DNA of 64,000 nucleotides from Tachypleus tridentatus (GCF_004210375.1 NC_134830.1:50349094-50413093), one strand, 5' to 3'; numbered from the stretch's first letter, positions 38,852-50,100 are shown. Notes: generated by a model not told the origin, from the sequence alone. A program made the numbers and translations.

Positions 38852-40079
38852 ATGGTTTATGGTAGAATGAAACGGCTGTTGTATACAACAATAATGCAGA
38901 TATAGACGTTAAAAATATGTTTAGAATTATATAATTGATGGAACTAGAACTTTAAAACTATTTGGAACTATCTTAATAAAATATATGTATAAATGGTTTC
39001 TCTAAAAGTGAAGATACTGTTATGGATTCAGTGTGAACTTTTCTACCATTGTTCTTGTAACTTTGAAAACCCATTTATTTAAAGGTGTACATGCTGTTAT
39101 TTCTCTATATATTTATTTTCTCGCACTAACCCAACTGGTTTATATCGTGTTTGTTGTACATTAATACGTCCAGCATTGACCTATAAATGTAAAACTGTTC
39201 CACGTAACAAAGTTGCTACACTAGGTTTCGTTGCTGTTCTCGAGATATTTAATTAGTTTTCCGTTTTTTTAATTCTATATGTTCATTTTAACTCAAAGTT
39301 TGAAACTTGGTAGTATATGCAATTTTAGATTTTTTTTTTTAGTTTCAAATAATGAAAGTTACTTAAAGTTTAGCAGTAGCTAGTAAACAAACGTAGCTAA
39401 CCGATGCCACCTCTGACACAAAACCAATATCTCTTTTGATTTTGGATTATTTTCGAGGCTCTGTTCTTCTCAAGATAGAAGTTCTAGGAAAATATTTTTC
39501 TGAAAAGTAAGTCATTTTAAGGAAAGAAAATCGTGCAATAATTCAGCAATGTTTATCAGACGTACTGAAAATGTCTTTCCGCTTCAACACCGACGCTTGT
39601 CGCCCTTGGTTACTCCGTGAAGGACACAAGAAATAACTTTTCTCAAAGGATAATAAACTTAACAGTTACGCTCAGGAATGTTCGACACTGAACAAAGGGG
39701 GCGCATGTAAGCCACCTGTCGTTGTCATTTTTTTTTTTACTCTTTCTTTATGAACGTACTCCACTGCACTCTTAACGTCTGAACGTGCACGTAGAGAATT
39801 CTCGTAAATGGAGTTTGTTAACTAAAAATTAAAAGCTGTTAAGTAAAGCGTAGAGATAAAACATTCCCTATGAAATCCACTTGAATACGAACTTGTATCT
39901 AACAAGTACCAGTACTCTTAAGTCTATGTGGTCACACCTTAAATATATATTAATTAATTACCGAATATTGCAACTTCTTAAATTTATAACGTCCTGTGTA
40001 AAATTTCGACCCTAAAGACCCAAGGGGAAGATTTTCGAGATCAATTTCACTGTAACCAGTACATTACACGAAGTACGAA
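38852..40079. other. Single-copy DNA, no gene seen
   Basis: AT-rich. No exon with both coding signal and splice sites, and no repeat, was recognised. Confidence 0.5.
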
Positions 40080-40605
40080 GGTACCTTACCTTGTTACACT
40101 ACTGTTGACAATTCACCTGTATAAAGGTACCTTTCCTTGTTACACTACTGTTGACAGTTCACCTGTATAAAGGTACCTTACCTTGTTACACTACTGTTGA
40201 CAGTTCACCTGTATGAAGGTACCTTACCTAGTTACACTACTGTTGACAGTTCACCTGTATGAAGGTACCTTACCTAGTTACACTACTGTTGACAGTTCAC
40301 CTGTATAAAGGTACCTTACCTAGTTACACTACTGTTGACAATTCACCTGTATAAAGGTACCTTACCTTGTTACACTACTGTTGACAGTTCACCTGTATGT
40401 AGGTACCTTACCTTTTTACACTACTGTTGACAGTTCACCTGTATGTAGGTACCTTACTTTTTTACACTACTGTCGACAGTTCACCTGTATGAAGGTACCT
40501 TACCTAGTTACACTACTGTTGACAGTTCACCTGTATAAAGGTACCTTACCTAGTTACACTATTATTGACAGTTCACCTGTATGAAGGTATCTTACCTGTC
40601 AGGTA
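40080..40605. repeat. Minisatellite, 46-bp unit, ~11 copies
   Basis: Units contain ACCTGTATAAAGGTACCTTA then CTACTGTTGACAGTTC. Each has the palindrome GGTACC and most have TTGACAGTTC. Variants at ATAAAGG/ATGAAGG/ATGTAGG are interspersed. The 67-codon frame within it is a by-product. Confidence 0.95.
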
Positions 40606-42925
40606 AAACTGTATCTCTGTAATCACTTTATTCACTATCACTATAACTTCTATTATCGTGTCATATTCTGCGACACTGACCTTTGACCCTTAAGACTTAC
40701 TGTTGACTTCAGGACACGCATGTCAACAGTTTCACAGCAACAGTATAGTAACACTGGATTCGAACAGAAGGTGGTTAAAATTATTTAAGAACAAAAACAA
40801 AAACTGGTGTCCCGATATACGGAGGACAGGGAATCTTTTACAACAAAAAGATAGCATCTAAATCTTATGAGTTTTATATAAATTTCTCTTCCTTTAAATT
40901 TATTACCCAATATTCATAATGAAACTATTCAATATGTATAAACCGTTACAATTATGAGAACTACTAGTACTCTTGAAATTATTTGCTTTCACCTACAAGT
41001 TCTTGGAATTAATATGCTGATTTAGGACTAACTCAAATATCTTAAGATAGCCGAATCCCGTACAGAATTATTTGGATCACAGCCGAAAACACCATTAAGA
41101 GCGAAAGTACCAAACTCATGAACAATTTCTTTAATCATGATAGGTCAGAAAGGCACATTAATTTATTCCTCACTGGGTTAAGTTTTAATTTTGATAGATG
41201 TGGGTAACTTAATTTGTTCACAATTTAGTGATAATTAATTTTCTAATTGTGGCGGCCCTTTTTCGGTTATTATTCTTCCTAAATTAACCATACCTGCATT
41301 ATTCTGTCACAAATTTATAACATTTAATGTACGAAATGGTTACGATAAAAATCGGTATGTTAATAAAATGTTTAATTATAGTAGAGTGATTGATGCACGT
41401 GCACTACAAACTCGGTCGGTGAAATCACGATCATTTGGCTTAGTTATATCATTCGCCATGTTTGTTACATATAGTGTAAGCGTATGTCAGTCAACTCTCC
41501 TCAGTCCTAGGTCAGTCAGGAAGTTTCTCTAATCTATTTACTTTAATAGACCTGCACCCCATCCTCCACTTACTGGTTTCCACCACCCAGGAAGTTATCA
41601 GTCAACTTCTAAATATGCACCCTTCTTCCCTTCTTTTAGGTCCATATAAAGGTTGTTTACGTATTGATCCGCCTATCTTTCGCTCTCTCTTATGCAGTTT
41701 CACCTTTTTATTTCTTTACAAAAACTTAAGGGCTAGAACAAATAATTTTAATCTGATTAGCCAAAATGAACTTGGAAATGTAATTTTCTTAATATTGTAC
41801 GAAATTATATACAAGTTATTCAAATTGCAGTTAGCTAGATAGCGAATGCTGTTAGGAACACTATGTTGTTATTTTATTCATTAGGGGATTGAACACCGGT
41901 TTTTAACATTGTACGTCTGTAACCCTAATTTGGATTAATTTCTTTACACACGTTCCAAAGTCCTGATAGTTTTGGGTCACTCGTTTGTCGGGTTTACTGA
42001 GGAACGTAAACGTCGACGAATACCAAAAACGCGCTTTCATCTTTAGGCCTAACTTGTTTAATTGCTGGAACATGCAACAAAAATAATACATTTTACATTC
42101 CGAAGTGGTCTCTGAATACTCGTTTTAATAGCTGTTCTGGAAAACAAAACAAAACTAGTAACACTTATCTGTGGAGAATCAGTATAAAGAACATAAGTTC
42201 AATGTCCAACATCACTGGTGTGTTTAAAATTTCAACTACAATACAATGGCTTAAACTCGGACCAGTTTCAAACTGGGATAACCACGCCACGTATGCATTA
42301 CAAGCCAGCTGAAGGAAGAAATGACGTCACTAACTATTAATAGTTATACACACTACTTTGTAAATTTACTTTATCAACATACGGGTATTATATATCCGTT
42401 TACAAGTTCTTAGTTCGACATGTAAAAGTATAAGATTATGGCCCTATTTCTCTAAAGGAAATACTTATATATTCTTTCATGCATTTGTGTGAAGATACTA
42501 AAAAAGGAAAATAAGTTGAAGTTATTAATGCTACTAACACTGAAAATCAGTTTTTTTTGAAAAACAATGCAGCAATGTTGTTGGAATGTTCAATACAATT
42601 ATCTTATTATTTCAGATTATTGTTATTGTACTTTTATTATATATACGATTTTGTATTGTTAGCTTAGTATATGGGTTTAGAGCTAGCCTAAATATCCAGG
42701 GTTGGCCAAACTTCATGAAATATTTTTGGGTTTACGGAAAAAAAAATATTGTTAACCTCGACTGTTTATAATCTATGGAACAATAAATTATAATCTTTAT
42801 AATTAGGAATCCCCGGAAACGTATTTCTTATCAGTAATTACGCTTGTTGCCAGATAGCTATTAGTTTTGCTCCAAGTTGGTTGCCTGCTTTGATCAGAAG
42901 TTTAATATAAGTTCTACATGGTGTG
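40606..42925. other. Single-copy AT-rich DNA, no gene seen
   Basis: About 2.3 kb without a supported gene. Frames of 61-75 codons at 41615, 41903 and 42586 have low-complexity AT-driven composition and no motif. A TATA-like CCATATAAAGG at 41641 has no associated gene. On the minus strand this would be intron of the integrin gene if that gene extends to lower coordinates. Confidence 0.5.
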
Positions 42926-43040
42926 GTCCTCCAGTGGGATAGCGGTAAGTTTACGGACTTGCGACGCTAAAATCCAGAGTTCGATTTCCAATGTGACGAG
43001 TTTACAGTATCCGACTGTGTGTTCTTCCAGAGAACACTTT
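42926..43040 (+). repeat. tRNA-derived SINE
   Basis: CCTCCAGTGGGATAGCGGTA (A-box region), TTACGGACTTGCGACGCTAA and AGAGTTCGATTTCC (B box) form a tRNA-like head. It is related to the 33645 and 62390 fragments. The tail is not clear. Confidence 0.7.
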
Positions 43041-44259
43041 CAGGCTACTGACTTATCCTTCCTGTTTTGTTTTTTTCCAGAATCCACTTAATCACTCACC
43101 TCCTAAAGATTTAAAAAGTCGTCGTTTCGTCCCCTAATACAGGTAAACCGATCAGTTTACACGCCGACAATGGCATGAGCGGATTGTGATTCAGTGAATG
43201 TCTACACCTTTAGGGTTCACGTAAATTCGTCTCTGATATCGCTTTATAACGTTATAATGAGAAAGAACTTCACATATTATTAAATCGATTTTAAGGCTAG
43301 AGACTTAAAATTTTCTTTTAATTATACATCTTAACAAGAACTTCTTGGTTCCCTTCTGCAATTGCCAGATAACACATAAACAAACAAAAACCACAGTGCA
43401 ATTCCAGTAGTATCAATCCTTTACATAATAAAAATAATAATATTAATGTGTCGTACAATGTTTAAAAAAGTAATTTTATGAAATACTTTAGGGACAAAAA
43501 GTGTTTTGGATAAGACAAATCATATATCGAATTAGGGCGATATGCAAACTGCAAACAAAATATATTTTTTTAAGTTGGTTAAAAATAGTTGTTGTTTTTT
43601 CTTACCCAGTATCACAATACATTTATTACAAATAATACCAGGTTAAAATAATACATCGCTGACGTTTTTCCAATATTATATTCTAACACGAGAACAAGGT
43701 AATTTTATCCACGAAAAGGTAAAATTATTTCAATATAAATTAACTCAAGTATACACGGGCTACAAATATCAAAAAAAATTTTAATATAATTGGATCTATT
43801 TTTGAATATTATCTATTTGTAGGGTAAATTTAATGATACCTACCGATTAAAAATATTTCTAACATGACGATAATATGTGTATTTACCTAGTACACAACAA
43901 TTAACGAGTATCTGATAAAACTTCCCTACTCAGATAGACCAATGTTATCTGATTAAAAAACAGCAGCTAATCTGGGCAACTGCCCCGGGCCCCACACATG
44001 GAAGGATCCCCGATGCTATGCCTTTTAATCTGTTTCTGAGTTTTCTTATCATTATGAGGCCCCATTTACTGAATTCTGCCCAGGGCTCCAAAATGACTGA
44101 GGACGCTCCCGACGGCAAGTAAATCGTTTTTTGTGGCAAGCTATAAAAACTACCAAAAACAAACAGTTTTCATTTCTCAAGTAGTTTAACATAAAGAATA
44201 AACTAGAATTATAATTAATTAATTAAAATTAATTAACTCCAACATGCGAGGATTTTGAC
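43041..44259. other. AT-rich DNA with a GC-rich island, no gene seen
   Basis: Mostly AT-rich and without features. An island at about 43970-44130 is unusually GC-rich (CTGCCCCGGGCCCC, GAGGCCCC). It holds a 64-codon minus-strand frame with no recognisable domain, and may be a DNA-transposon relic. If the integrin call is right, this is the first intron of that gene. Confidence 0.5.
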
Positions 44260-44265
44260 ACTTAC

Positions 44266-44453
44266 ACCGGTTCTACCGAACTATCAGCAGTCACTATTTG
44301 ATGTTGAGCAACAGAGAAACCGAAGTACGTTCCTTTTTCTCCTTGTTTAAGAACTGGAATACGATATTCCAGATTAAACCCGCTAACTTTTAGTGAGTCT
44401 AAATACCAAGATAACAACACAAAAAACAATACGGTTAAACGCCGTTTTTCCAC
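44266..44453 (-). CDS. Integrin alpha chain, N-terminal exon
   Basis: Integrin alpha chains pair with beta chains at the plasma membrane and bind extracellular matrix. The minus-strand frame reads a basic, hydrophobic leader (EKRRLTVLFFVLLSWYLDSL), which looks like a signal peptide, then FNLEYRIPVLKQGEKGTYFG and FSVAQHQIV. FNL(D/E)-x-(R)-x-P-(V)-x(n)-G-x-YFGFSVA-x-H is the start of the mature chain and first FG-GAP blade, closest in feel to arthropod PS1-like (laminin-binding) chains. The frame runs into CCGGT|GTAAGT, a strong donor; the exon ends at 44266 in phase 2, where the next exon should supply the LLVGAP-like strand. There is no in-frame ATG: the frame opens at GTG (44453), and an ATG at 44455 is one frame off. 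So either the start lies in an upstream exon, or one base in the T5 run (44445-44449) is missing. The rest of the gene should lie at lower coordinates; I could not find exon 2. Confidence 0.8.
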
Positions 44454-44459
44454 ATGGTC

Positions 44460-45643
44460 ATAATATTTTATCTACTACCAGCAGAAAGATATCAACTTGA
44501 GCAACATCAGTTACAATCTCAACATTCACTCCCTGTCAGGCGCTAAGAATCCCACGCGACGATATCGCTGAGCTACTGTTTCTGTTTAGCCGAACTGTTA
44601 ACTAGCGTCCTCTAGCGAATGTAATGGTAATAAAGTCCCTAATAAACAAGATTATTTGATATGTTAAGATAAAAATTATATATCACAGCGCTGAACTAAT
44701 ATATATAAAATGAACAATTATATTAATTAATAATTTGAATCCCAACGGTTTCACTAAGTTGTTTTACGGTTTATTTTAGAGATTAAATAATTCAAACAAA
44801 CTGTGGAAACTTTCCAAATTCATAGACTTTCCTGTTACTTCCACGTTTTCTTGTAAATGATTTCCGACACTACTTAATATTTTAGATTTTCTATACGTTT
44901 GAGCTGGAATTGTTCTTTTTACAAGTTTGATTGATTTATATTTAAAAATGTACAAAAAGTAACTGTTTGCATATATAGAATTCATATATTTAGTAAATCG
45001 AATTAATTAATAAGTACATTTTATTTTTAGTATTAAAATCATTTTTAACAATAGTGAAATAAACTAATTTAGAATTAAATGATGTTTGTCTTTACGGTTT
45101 GTTTTGATTTTCCAAAGAAATAAGAAACGTTAAGCGAACTAGGTCTAATTAAATATAACTATTCTTTGATAGATTGTTTGGATAGAGTATTCATAGATAT
45201 AACTAATTGTTCCATGATAAATAATCGCTTTACTTTCCCGAGAAATATCAACAAGTTGTAAAATAATAGAGTAATCTCGCCATAACTTATTTTATATATA
45301 TTTGTATACCTCCAATAAATTTCCAAGTTTTATAAAGTATTTTTTCTTTGCGAGTTCATTTAAATTATGAAGTAAAAATAATAGAATGTCCGGTCTACAT
45401 TATGAGAAGATATTATTGTCAAACTAATTAAAAACCACTTTTAAACTGAGTTACGTCGTTTAAGCCTGTGCGTTACAAACGACGTTATAATTCTAACAAT
45501 AGAATTCTTACAATACTAAATGTAGCGTACTATCGATCTACGTGAACAAAGTACTGTGGTAGAAATTAATTCCACTACTCTGACGCTGTACGTAACGTTG
45601 GTTTTAATGTAAAATAAGTTTCTTTGATTGACCTTATTCTTAA
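44460..45643. other. AT-rich DNA upstream of the integrin exon, no gene seen
   Basis: No repeats or coding features are supported. Frames at 44776 and 45575 (minus) are AT-driven; the latter runs into the Tc1 element. The integrin promoter or 5' exon could lie here, but no site is identifiable. Confidence 0.5.
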
Positions 45644-45645
45644 TA

Positions 45646-47189
45646 CACTGTTGGCCAAAATCTTAAGGCCAATGAACATAAAGAAAAAATATGCATTTTG
45701 CGTTGTTAGACTCGACCACTTATTTGCGTGGAGCTTCGAAAGATGAAAATAAGAAGAGGGAAAATAAAAAAAACAAACTTTTTTAGCATTTAATAGGGAA
45801 AATGTAAACACTATTAAATTAGCCTAAATACTAGCTGGTCAAAAGTTTAAGACCATATTGAAACAAAGCGTTAATTGGTAAACACGTAAAGAAATTTAGT
45901 CATTTGTGTTCAAGCATTAGCGTTGTCAACATCTCCCATTGACATCTCCTGTGTTACATTGGGTGAAAACATGGCAAAAGCTAAAATGTTGACAGAGTTT
46001 TAACGTGGCAGAATTGTCAAGCTGCAAAAGCGAGGTCTCTCTCAATGTGCCATCGTTGGTGAGATTGGGCGAAGTAAAACTGCTGTTGCAGATTTCTTAA
46101 AAGACCCTGAGGGATAAGGAACGAGAATTTCAAAATGGTCGGCCCAAGAAAATTTCGTCGGCGTTGAGTAGGAGAATTCGACGAGTTGTCCGACAAGACA
46201 CCAGCCAATCGTCGAACCAGATTAAGGCTCTTACGGATGCAGAGTGCAGCTCAAGAACAATAAGACGGCATCTTCGAGAGAAAGGCTTTAAAAACCGTAA
46301 ACGTCTTCAAAGGCCACGCCTCCTTCCACACCACGAAACAGCTCGGTTAAACTTTGCTGAGAAGCACCAAACATAGGACGTAGAAAAATAGACGAAAGTT
46401 TTGTTCTCTGATGAGAAAAAAAATTTAACCTGGATGGTCCAGATGGCTTCCAACGTTACTGACACGATAAGGATATCCCACCGGAGACATTTTCTACACG
46501 ACACAGTGGAGCAGGTTCCATTATGATCTGGGGTGCTTTCTCCTTCCATGGAACAATGGAGCTTCAGGTTATACAGGGGCGTCAAACAGCAGCTGGCTAC
46601 ATTGGCATGTTGGAGAGAGCATCCTTATTAACTGAAAGCCCCGCTTGTGTGGAAATGACTGGATCTTTCAGCAGGACAATGCTGCAATTCACAATGCCCA
46701 CAGAACAAAGGACTTTTTCATGGCGAATAACGTGATTCTTTTGGACCATCCAGCGTGTTCGCCCGAACTGAACCCTATTGAAAATATTTGGGGGTGGATG
46801 GCAAGGGAAGTCTATAGAAATGGCCGTCAATTCTAAACAGTGCATGATCTTCACCACTTGGAATAACATTCTAGCTAGCCTTCTGCAAACGATTATATCG
46901 ACCATGCCAAAGCGAATGTTTAAAGTTATTCACAATGACGGCCGTGCAACTCATTACTGAGACCTCTTGTTGGGCATTTCCTACCCTGTTTAGGACTTTT
47001 TTTTGATAGGGTCTTAAACTGTTGACCAGCTAGTATTAAGGCTAATTTCATAGTGTTCACATTTTTCCTATTAAATGTTAAAACGTTTTTTATTTTTATT
47101 TTCCCTTTTTTCCTTTTCATATTTCGAAGCTCTACTTAAATAAGTGGTTGAGTCTAACAACGCAAAATGCATATTTTTGGCCAGCAGTG
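45646..47189 (+). mobile_element. Tc1-like transposon, 1544 bp, IR/DR-type ends
   Basis: Starts CACTGTTGGCCAAAATCTTA after a TA (45644-45645) and ends with the reverse complement of CACTGCTGGCCAAAAATATG; the right TA has become TG. The long inverted repeats continue inward: ATATGCATTTTGCGTTGTTA on the left is matched on the right. A second motif, CTAGCTGGTCAAAAGTTTAA (about 45832), is mirrored near 47011-47035. Each end therefore carries an outer GGCCAAAA-TCTTAAGGCC and an inner GGTCAAAAGTTTAAGACC site. This is the doubled binding-site plan of IR/DR Tc1 elements such as Sleeping Beauty. The outer site on the right has lost about 28 bases relative to the left. Confidence 0.93.
45971..46960 (+). 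pseudogene. Tc1-like transposase (DD34E), frameshifted
   Basis: It begins ATGGCAAAAGC (MAKAKMLTEF, then a stop) and continues with RGRIVKLQKRGLSQCAIVGE, a helix-turn-helix of the Tc1 type. The next frame carries the second helix-turn-helix (SSRTIRRHLREKGFKNRKRL). The catalytic core can be read in pieces: VLFSDEKKN (first Asp), [25 protein letters not shown] (second Asp) and SPELNPIENIWGWM (Glu). Thirty-four residues separate the second Asp from the Glu, as in canonical Tc1 enzymes. At least three frame changes and several stops prevent translation. All three catalytic acids are still recognisable, so decay is moderate. Confidence 0.9.
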
Positions 47190-47351
47190 TGTCCTTCTGC
47201 ATAACATATAAATTAAAATATTTTATTTACTTTGCAAAACACTTTTAATAAGTCTGCGAATCTTTTTTTCTGTTCAGTCTGGATAAAAGAATAAAATAAT
47301 AATGTGTGAAAAGTGAGTAGGTTGTTAGCCCACTACACCGAGCCGTCCGAG

Positions 47352-47634
47352 GGCCTGGCATGGCCTAGCGCGTAAGGCGTGCGACTCGTAATCCGAGGGT
47401 CGCGGGTTCGCGCCCGCGTCGCGCCAAACATGCTCGCCCTCCCAGCCGTGGGGGCGTTATAATGTAACGGTCAATCCCACTATTCGTTGGTAAAAGAGTA
47501 GCCCAAGAGTTGGAGGTGGGTGGTGATGACTAGCTGCCTTCCCTCTAGTCTTACACTGCAAAATTAGGGACGGTTAGCACAGATAGCCCTCGAGTAGCTT
47601 TGTGCGAAATTAAAACAAACAAACAAACAAACAA
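47352..47634 (+). repeat. tRNA-derived SINE, full length
   Basis: Head GGCCTGGCATGGCCTAGCGC with CTCGTAA in the anticodon-loop position and GGGTTCGCGCCC (B box). The body contains CACTATTCGTTGGTAAAAGA and TAGCACAGATAGCCCTCGAG; the tail is (AAAC)5. It is flanked by a perfect 12-bp duplication, ACCGAGCCGTCC (47337-47348 and 47635-47646). This is the most complete copy in the window. It would be transcribed by RNA polymerase III and mobilised by a LINE in trans. Confidence 0.95.
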
Positions 47635-47640
47635 ACCGAG

Positions 47641-47863
47641 CCGTCCCTAATTTAGTAGTGTAAGACTAGAGGGAAGGCAGCTAGTCATCACCACCCACCG
47701 CCAACTCTTGGGCTACTGTTTTACCAACGAATAGTGGGATTGACCGTCACATTATAACGCCCCCACGGATGGGAGGGCGAGCATGTTTGGCGCGACGCGG
47801 GCGCGAACCCGCGTCCCTCGGATTACGAGTCGCACGCCTTAACGCGCTTGGCCATGCCGGGCC
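47641..47863 (-). repeat. tRNA-derived SINE, inverted partner
   Basis: The same family in the opposite orientation: AGCCGTCCCTAATTTAGTAG, body, TTGGCGCGACGCGGG, then the head ending GGCCATGCCGGGCC. It lacks the 3' tail. With the adjacent plus copy it forms an inverted repeat with arms of about 220 bp and almost no spacer apart from the tail of the plus copy. Confidence 0.93.
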
Positions 47864-48024
47864 GAAACCATCCGCTAATTAAAGATAACTCTTACCTTAA
47901 CAATTAGAAACCTGAAACACTGTAGTGATCAATTGTAACAACTTGGTCAAGGAACCTACTAGAAACAATACTATTTTATATTTATTGTTAACTTCAAACA
48001 GAAGTGAGCGAGAGGGACGAAATT

Positions 48025-48962
48025 AGGGAACATCTGGGTGTAAGTGATTATTTCTCCATTAGGGAACATCTGGGTGTAAGTGATTATTTCTCCATTAGGG
48101 AACATCTGGGTGTAAGTGATCATTTCTCCATTAGATAACATCTGTGTGTAAGTGATCATTTCTCTATTAGGGAACACCTGGGTGTAAGTGATCATTTCTC
48201 CATTAGGGAACATCTGTGTGTAAGTGATCATTTCTCCATTAGGAAACATCTGTGTGTAAGTGATCATTTCTCCATTAGGGAACATCTGTATATAAGTGAT
48301 CATTTCTCCATTAGGGAACATCTGTGTGTAAGTGATCATTTCTCCATTAGATAACATCTGTGTGTAAGTGATCATTTCTCTATTAGGGAACACCTGGGTG
48401 TAAGTGATCATTTCTCCATTAGGGAACATCTGTGTGTAAGTGATCATTTCTCCATTAGATAACATCTGTGTGTAAGTGATCATTTCTCCATTAGGGAACA
48501 TCTGGGTGTAAGTGATCATTTCTCCATTAGGGAACATCTGTGTATAAGTGATCATTTCTCCATTAGGAAACATCTGTGTGTAAGTGATCATTTCTCCATT
48601 AGGGAACATCTGTATGTAAGTGATCATTTCTCCATTAGATAACATCTGTGTGTAAGTGATCATTTCTCTACTAGGGAACACCTGGGTGTAAGTGATCATT
48701 TCTCCATTAGGGAACATATGGCTGTAAGTGATCATTTCTCCATTAGATAACATCTGTGTGTGAGTGATCATTTCTCTATTAGGGAACATCTGTGTGTAAG
48801 TGATCATTTCTCCATTAGGGAACATATGGCTGTAAGTGATCATTTCTCCATTAGATAACATCTGTGTGTGAGTGATCATTTCTCTATTAGGGAACATCTG
48901 GCTGTAAGTGATCATTTCTCCATTAGGGAACATCTGTGTGTAAGTGATCATTTCTCCATTAT
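48025..48962 (-). repeat. Minisatellite, 36-bp unit, ~26 copies, with 1-kb open frame
   Basis: The plus strand reads AGTGATCATTTCTCCATTAG then GGAACATCTGTGTGTA. The minus strand stays open from 49029 to 47971 (352 codons) as a 12-residue repeat close to NGEMITYTQMFP, because 36 is a multiple of three and the unit lacks stops in that frame. The open frame begins at TTG, not ATG, and the first Met is inside the repeat. No splice signals, signal peptide or conserved flank were found. Variants (MLSN, MFPNRE, VFPN) form ordered blocks, as in other arrays here. I judge it a minisatellite; expression is not excluded. Confidence 0.93.
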
Positions 48963-49269
48963 GCTTGATGTTTTGATGTATATGGAGATAATAAATAATG
49001 ATATTTTTGTTACAAATATCAAAAAGCAAATTTTGAAGTGATGCGACAATAATTATCCGTTGTGAACTGGGCAGCTGAGTTACTTGGAGACACTGATTAG
49101 ATGTGGTAAATTAGTAAAGATGAGATTCTAAGTATTCAAGGTAAATATATTTGTTATAGAAAGAAAACTGTAGCAGCAAGTTAAACTCCAGGTTAGTTCA
49201 CGAAGAGTTTAAGAGATAAGTTAAAGAAAAGCATCATAAATATTAGGGATTTGAATTGACTGGTGTGAC
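48963..49269. other. Spacer, no gene seen
   Basis: Unique DNA between the minisatellite and the LINE relic. It may include the 5' part of the LINE, but no protein similarity is readable. Confidence 0.4.
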
Positions 49270-50100
49270 AGAAACATAAAGAAAGTTGGTGACACAGGAA
49301 TTTAGGGCATCGAAGAAAAGGTTGGCTGAATATGTGAAAATTAACAGTAAGAATTTCTTTAAATACATTAAAGGTAAACAGAATGTCAGAATGTGGTAGA
49401 ACCCTTGAGGGATGTTAAAGGAAGACTATTATGTGATGATTGTGAGCTGGGCTATTAAATCTTGCTTTTCCTTCGGCTTTTACTAACAAAGATTTACTCA
49501 CTATTCCACATTTTGAACAGTTGATAAACCGAGAACAAACAAGATAACTGTATTAATTCTTAATTAATTGTGAAGTTTAAAAAACGATAAAACTTCTGGG
49601 TCAGATAATATTTCCCAAAAGGTTTTTCAAGAAGATTGGATATGTAATCCACTTACTACTATTTTTTGTAAGTCCTTGAACAGTGGTCAGGTACCAAAAG
49701 ATAGTACGTTATCTAATGTAACTTCTCTTTTTAAGGGAGGTAACAAAATTGTCTCAGTAATTACAAATTCATTAGTTTTACATCAGTTGTGGGAAAAGTT
49801 TTGGAAATTTCTGTTTAAAATGCTTTACAAAATCATTTAACAAAGTTCAGAATTTTATTCGATAGTCAATACGGTCACATAAAGAAAAAATCTTGCCTTA
49901 CAAATCTTTTGACATTTTTTGAAAATGTACTACTCATATAGATAAGGATAAGGGTGAAAATTTGGTGTATCTGGATTTTCTGAAAGCATTTGACAAGATG
50001 CCACAAAAAATGCTTGCAAAAAAGTCTCTATTGGTGAGGGGGAGAAGTTAGCAAACTAGAAAGATGGAAGCAAAGGGTTGTTACAAATAGAGTTCGGTAA
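49270..50100 (+). pseudogene. Decayed non-LTR retrotransposon (CR1/Jockey-like) reverse transcriptase
   Basis: Readable pieces in order on the plus strand: KRLAEYVKINSKNFFKYIKG (linker after the endonuclease), KTSGSDNI (the TSGPDNI motif), SLNSGQVPKDSTLSNVTSLF (start of the finger domain; usually P-x-W-x-x-A-x-V-x-P-x-F), LVYLDFLKAFDKMP (motif A with the first catalytic Asp) and KQRVVTNRVR. Frameshifts and stops separate them. The YADD motif and 3' end are absent, so the element is truncated at both ends. CR1/Jockey-type LINEs move by target-primed reverse transcription and could be the source of the machinery for the SINEs; that link is not shown here. Confidence 0.85.

Noticed and set aside
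44500..44600. tRNA-like TAGCTCAGCGATA on the minus strand upstream of the integrin exon
   Set aside because: No convincing B box at the right distance; likely coincidence or a very old SINE trace.
46017..46905. Minus-strand frames inside the Tc1 element (63, 92 and 102 codons)
   Set aside because: Shadows of the plus-strand transposase with its DD34E motifs.
47352..47425. Functional tRNA gene (CGT in the anticodon position)
   Set aside because: The acceptor and anticodon stems do not pair properly, and the tRNA-like part continues into the shared SINE body and (AAAC)n tail.
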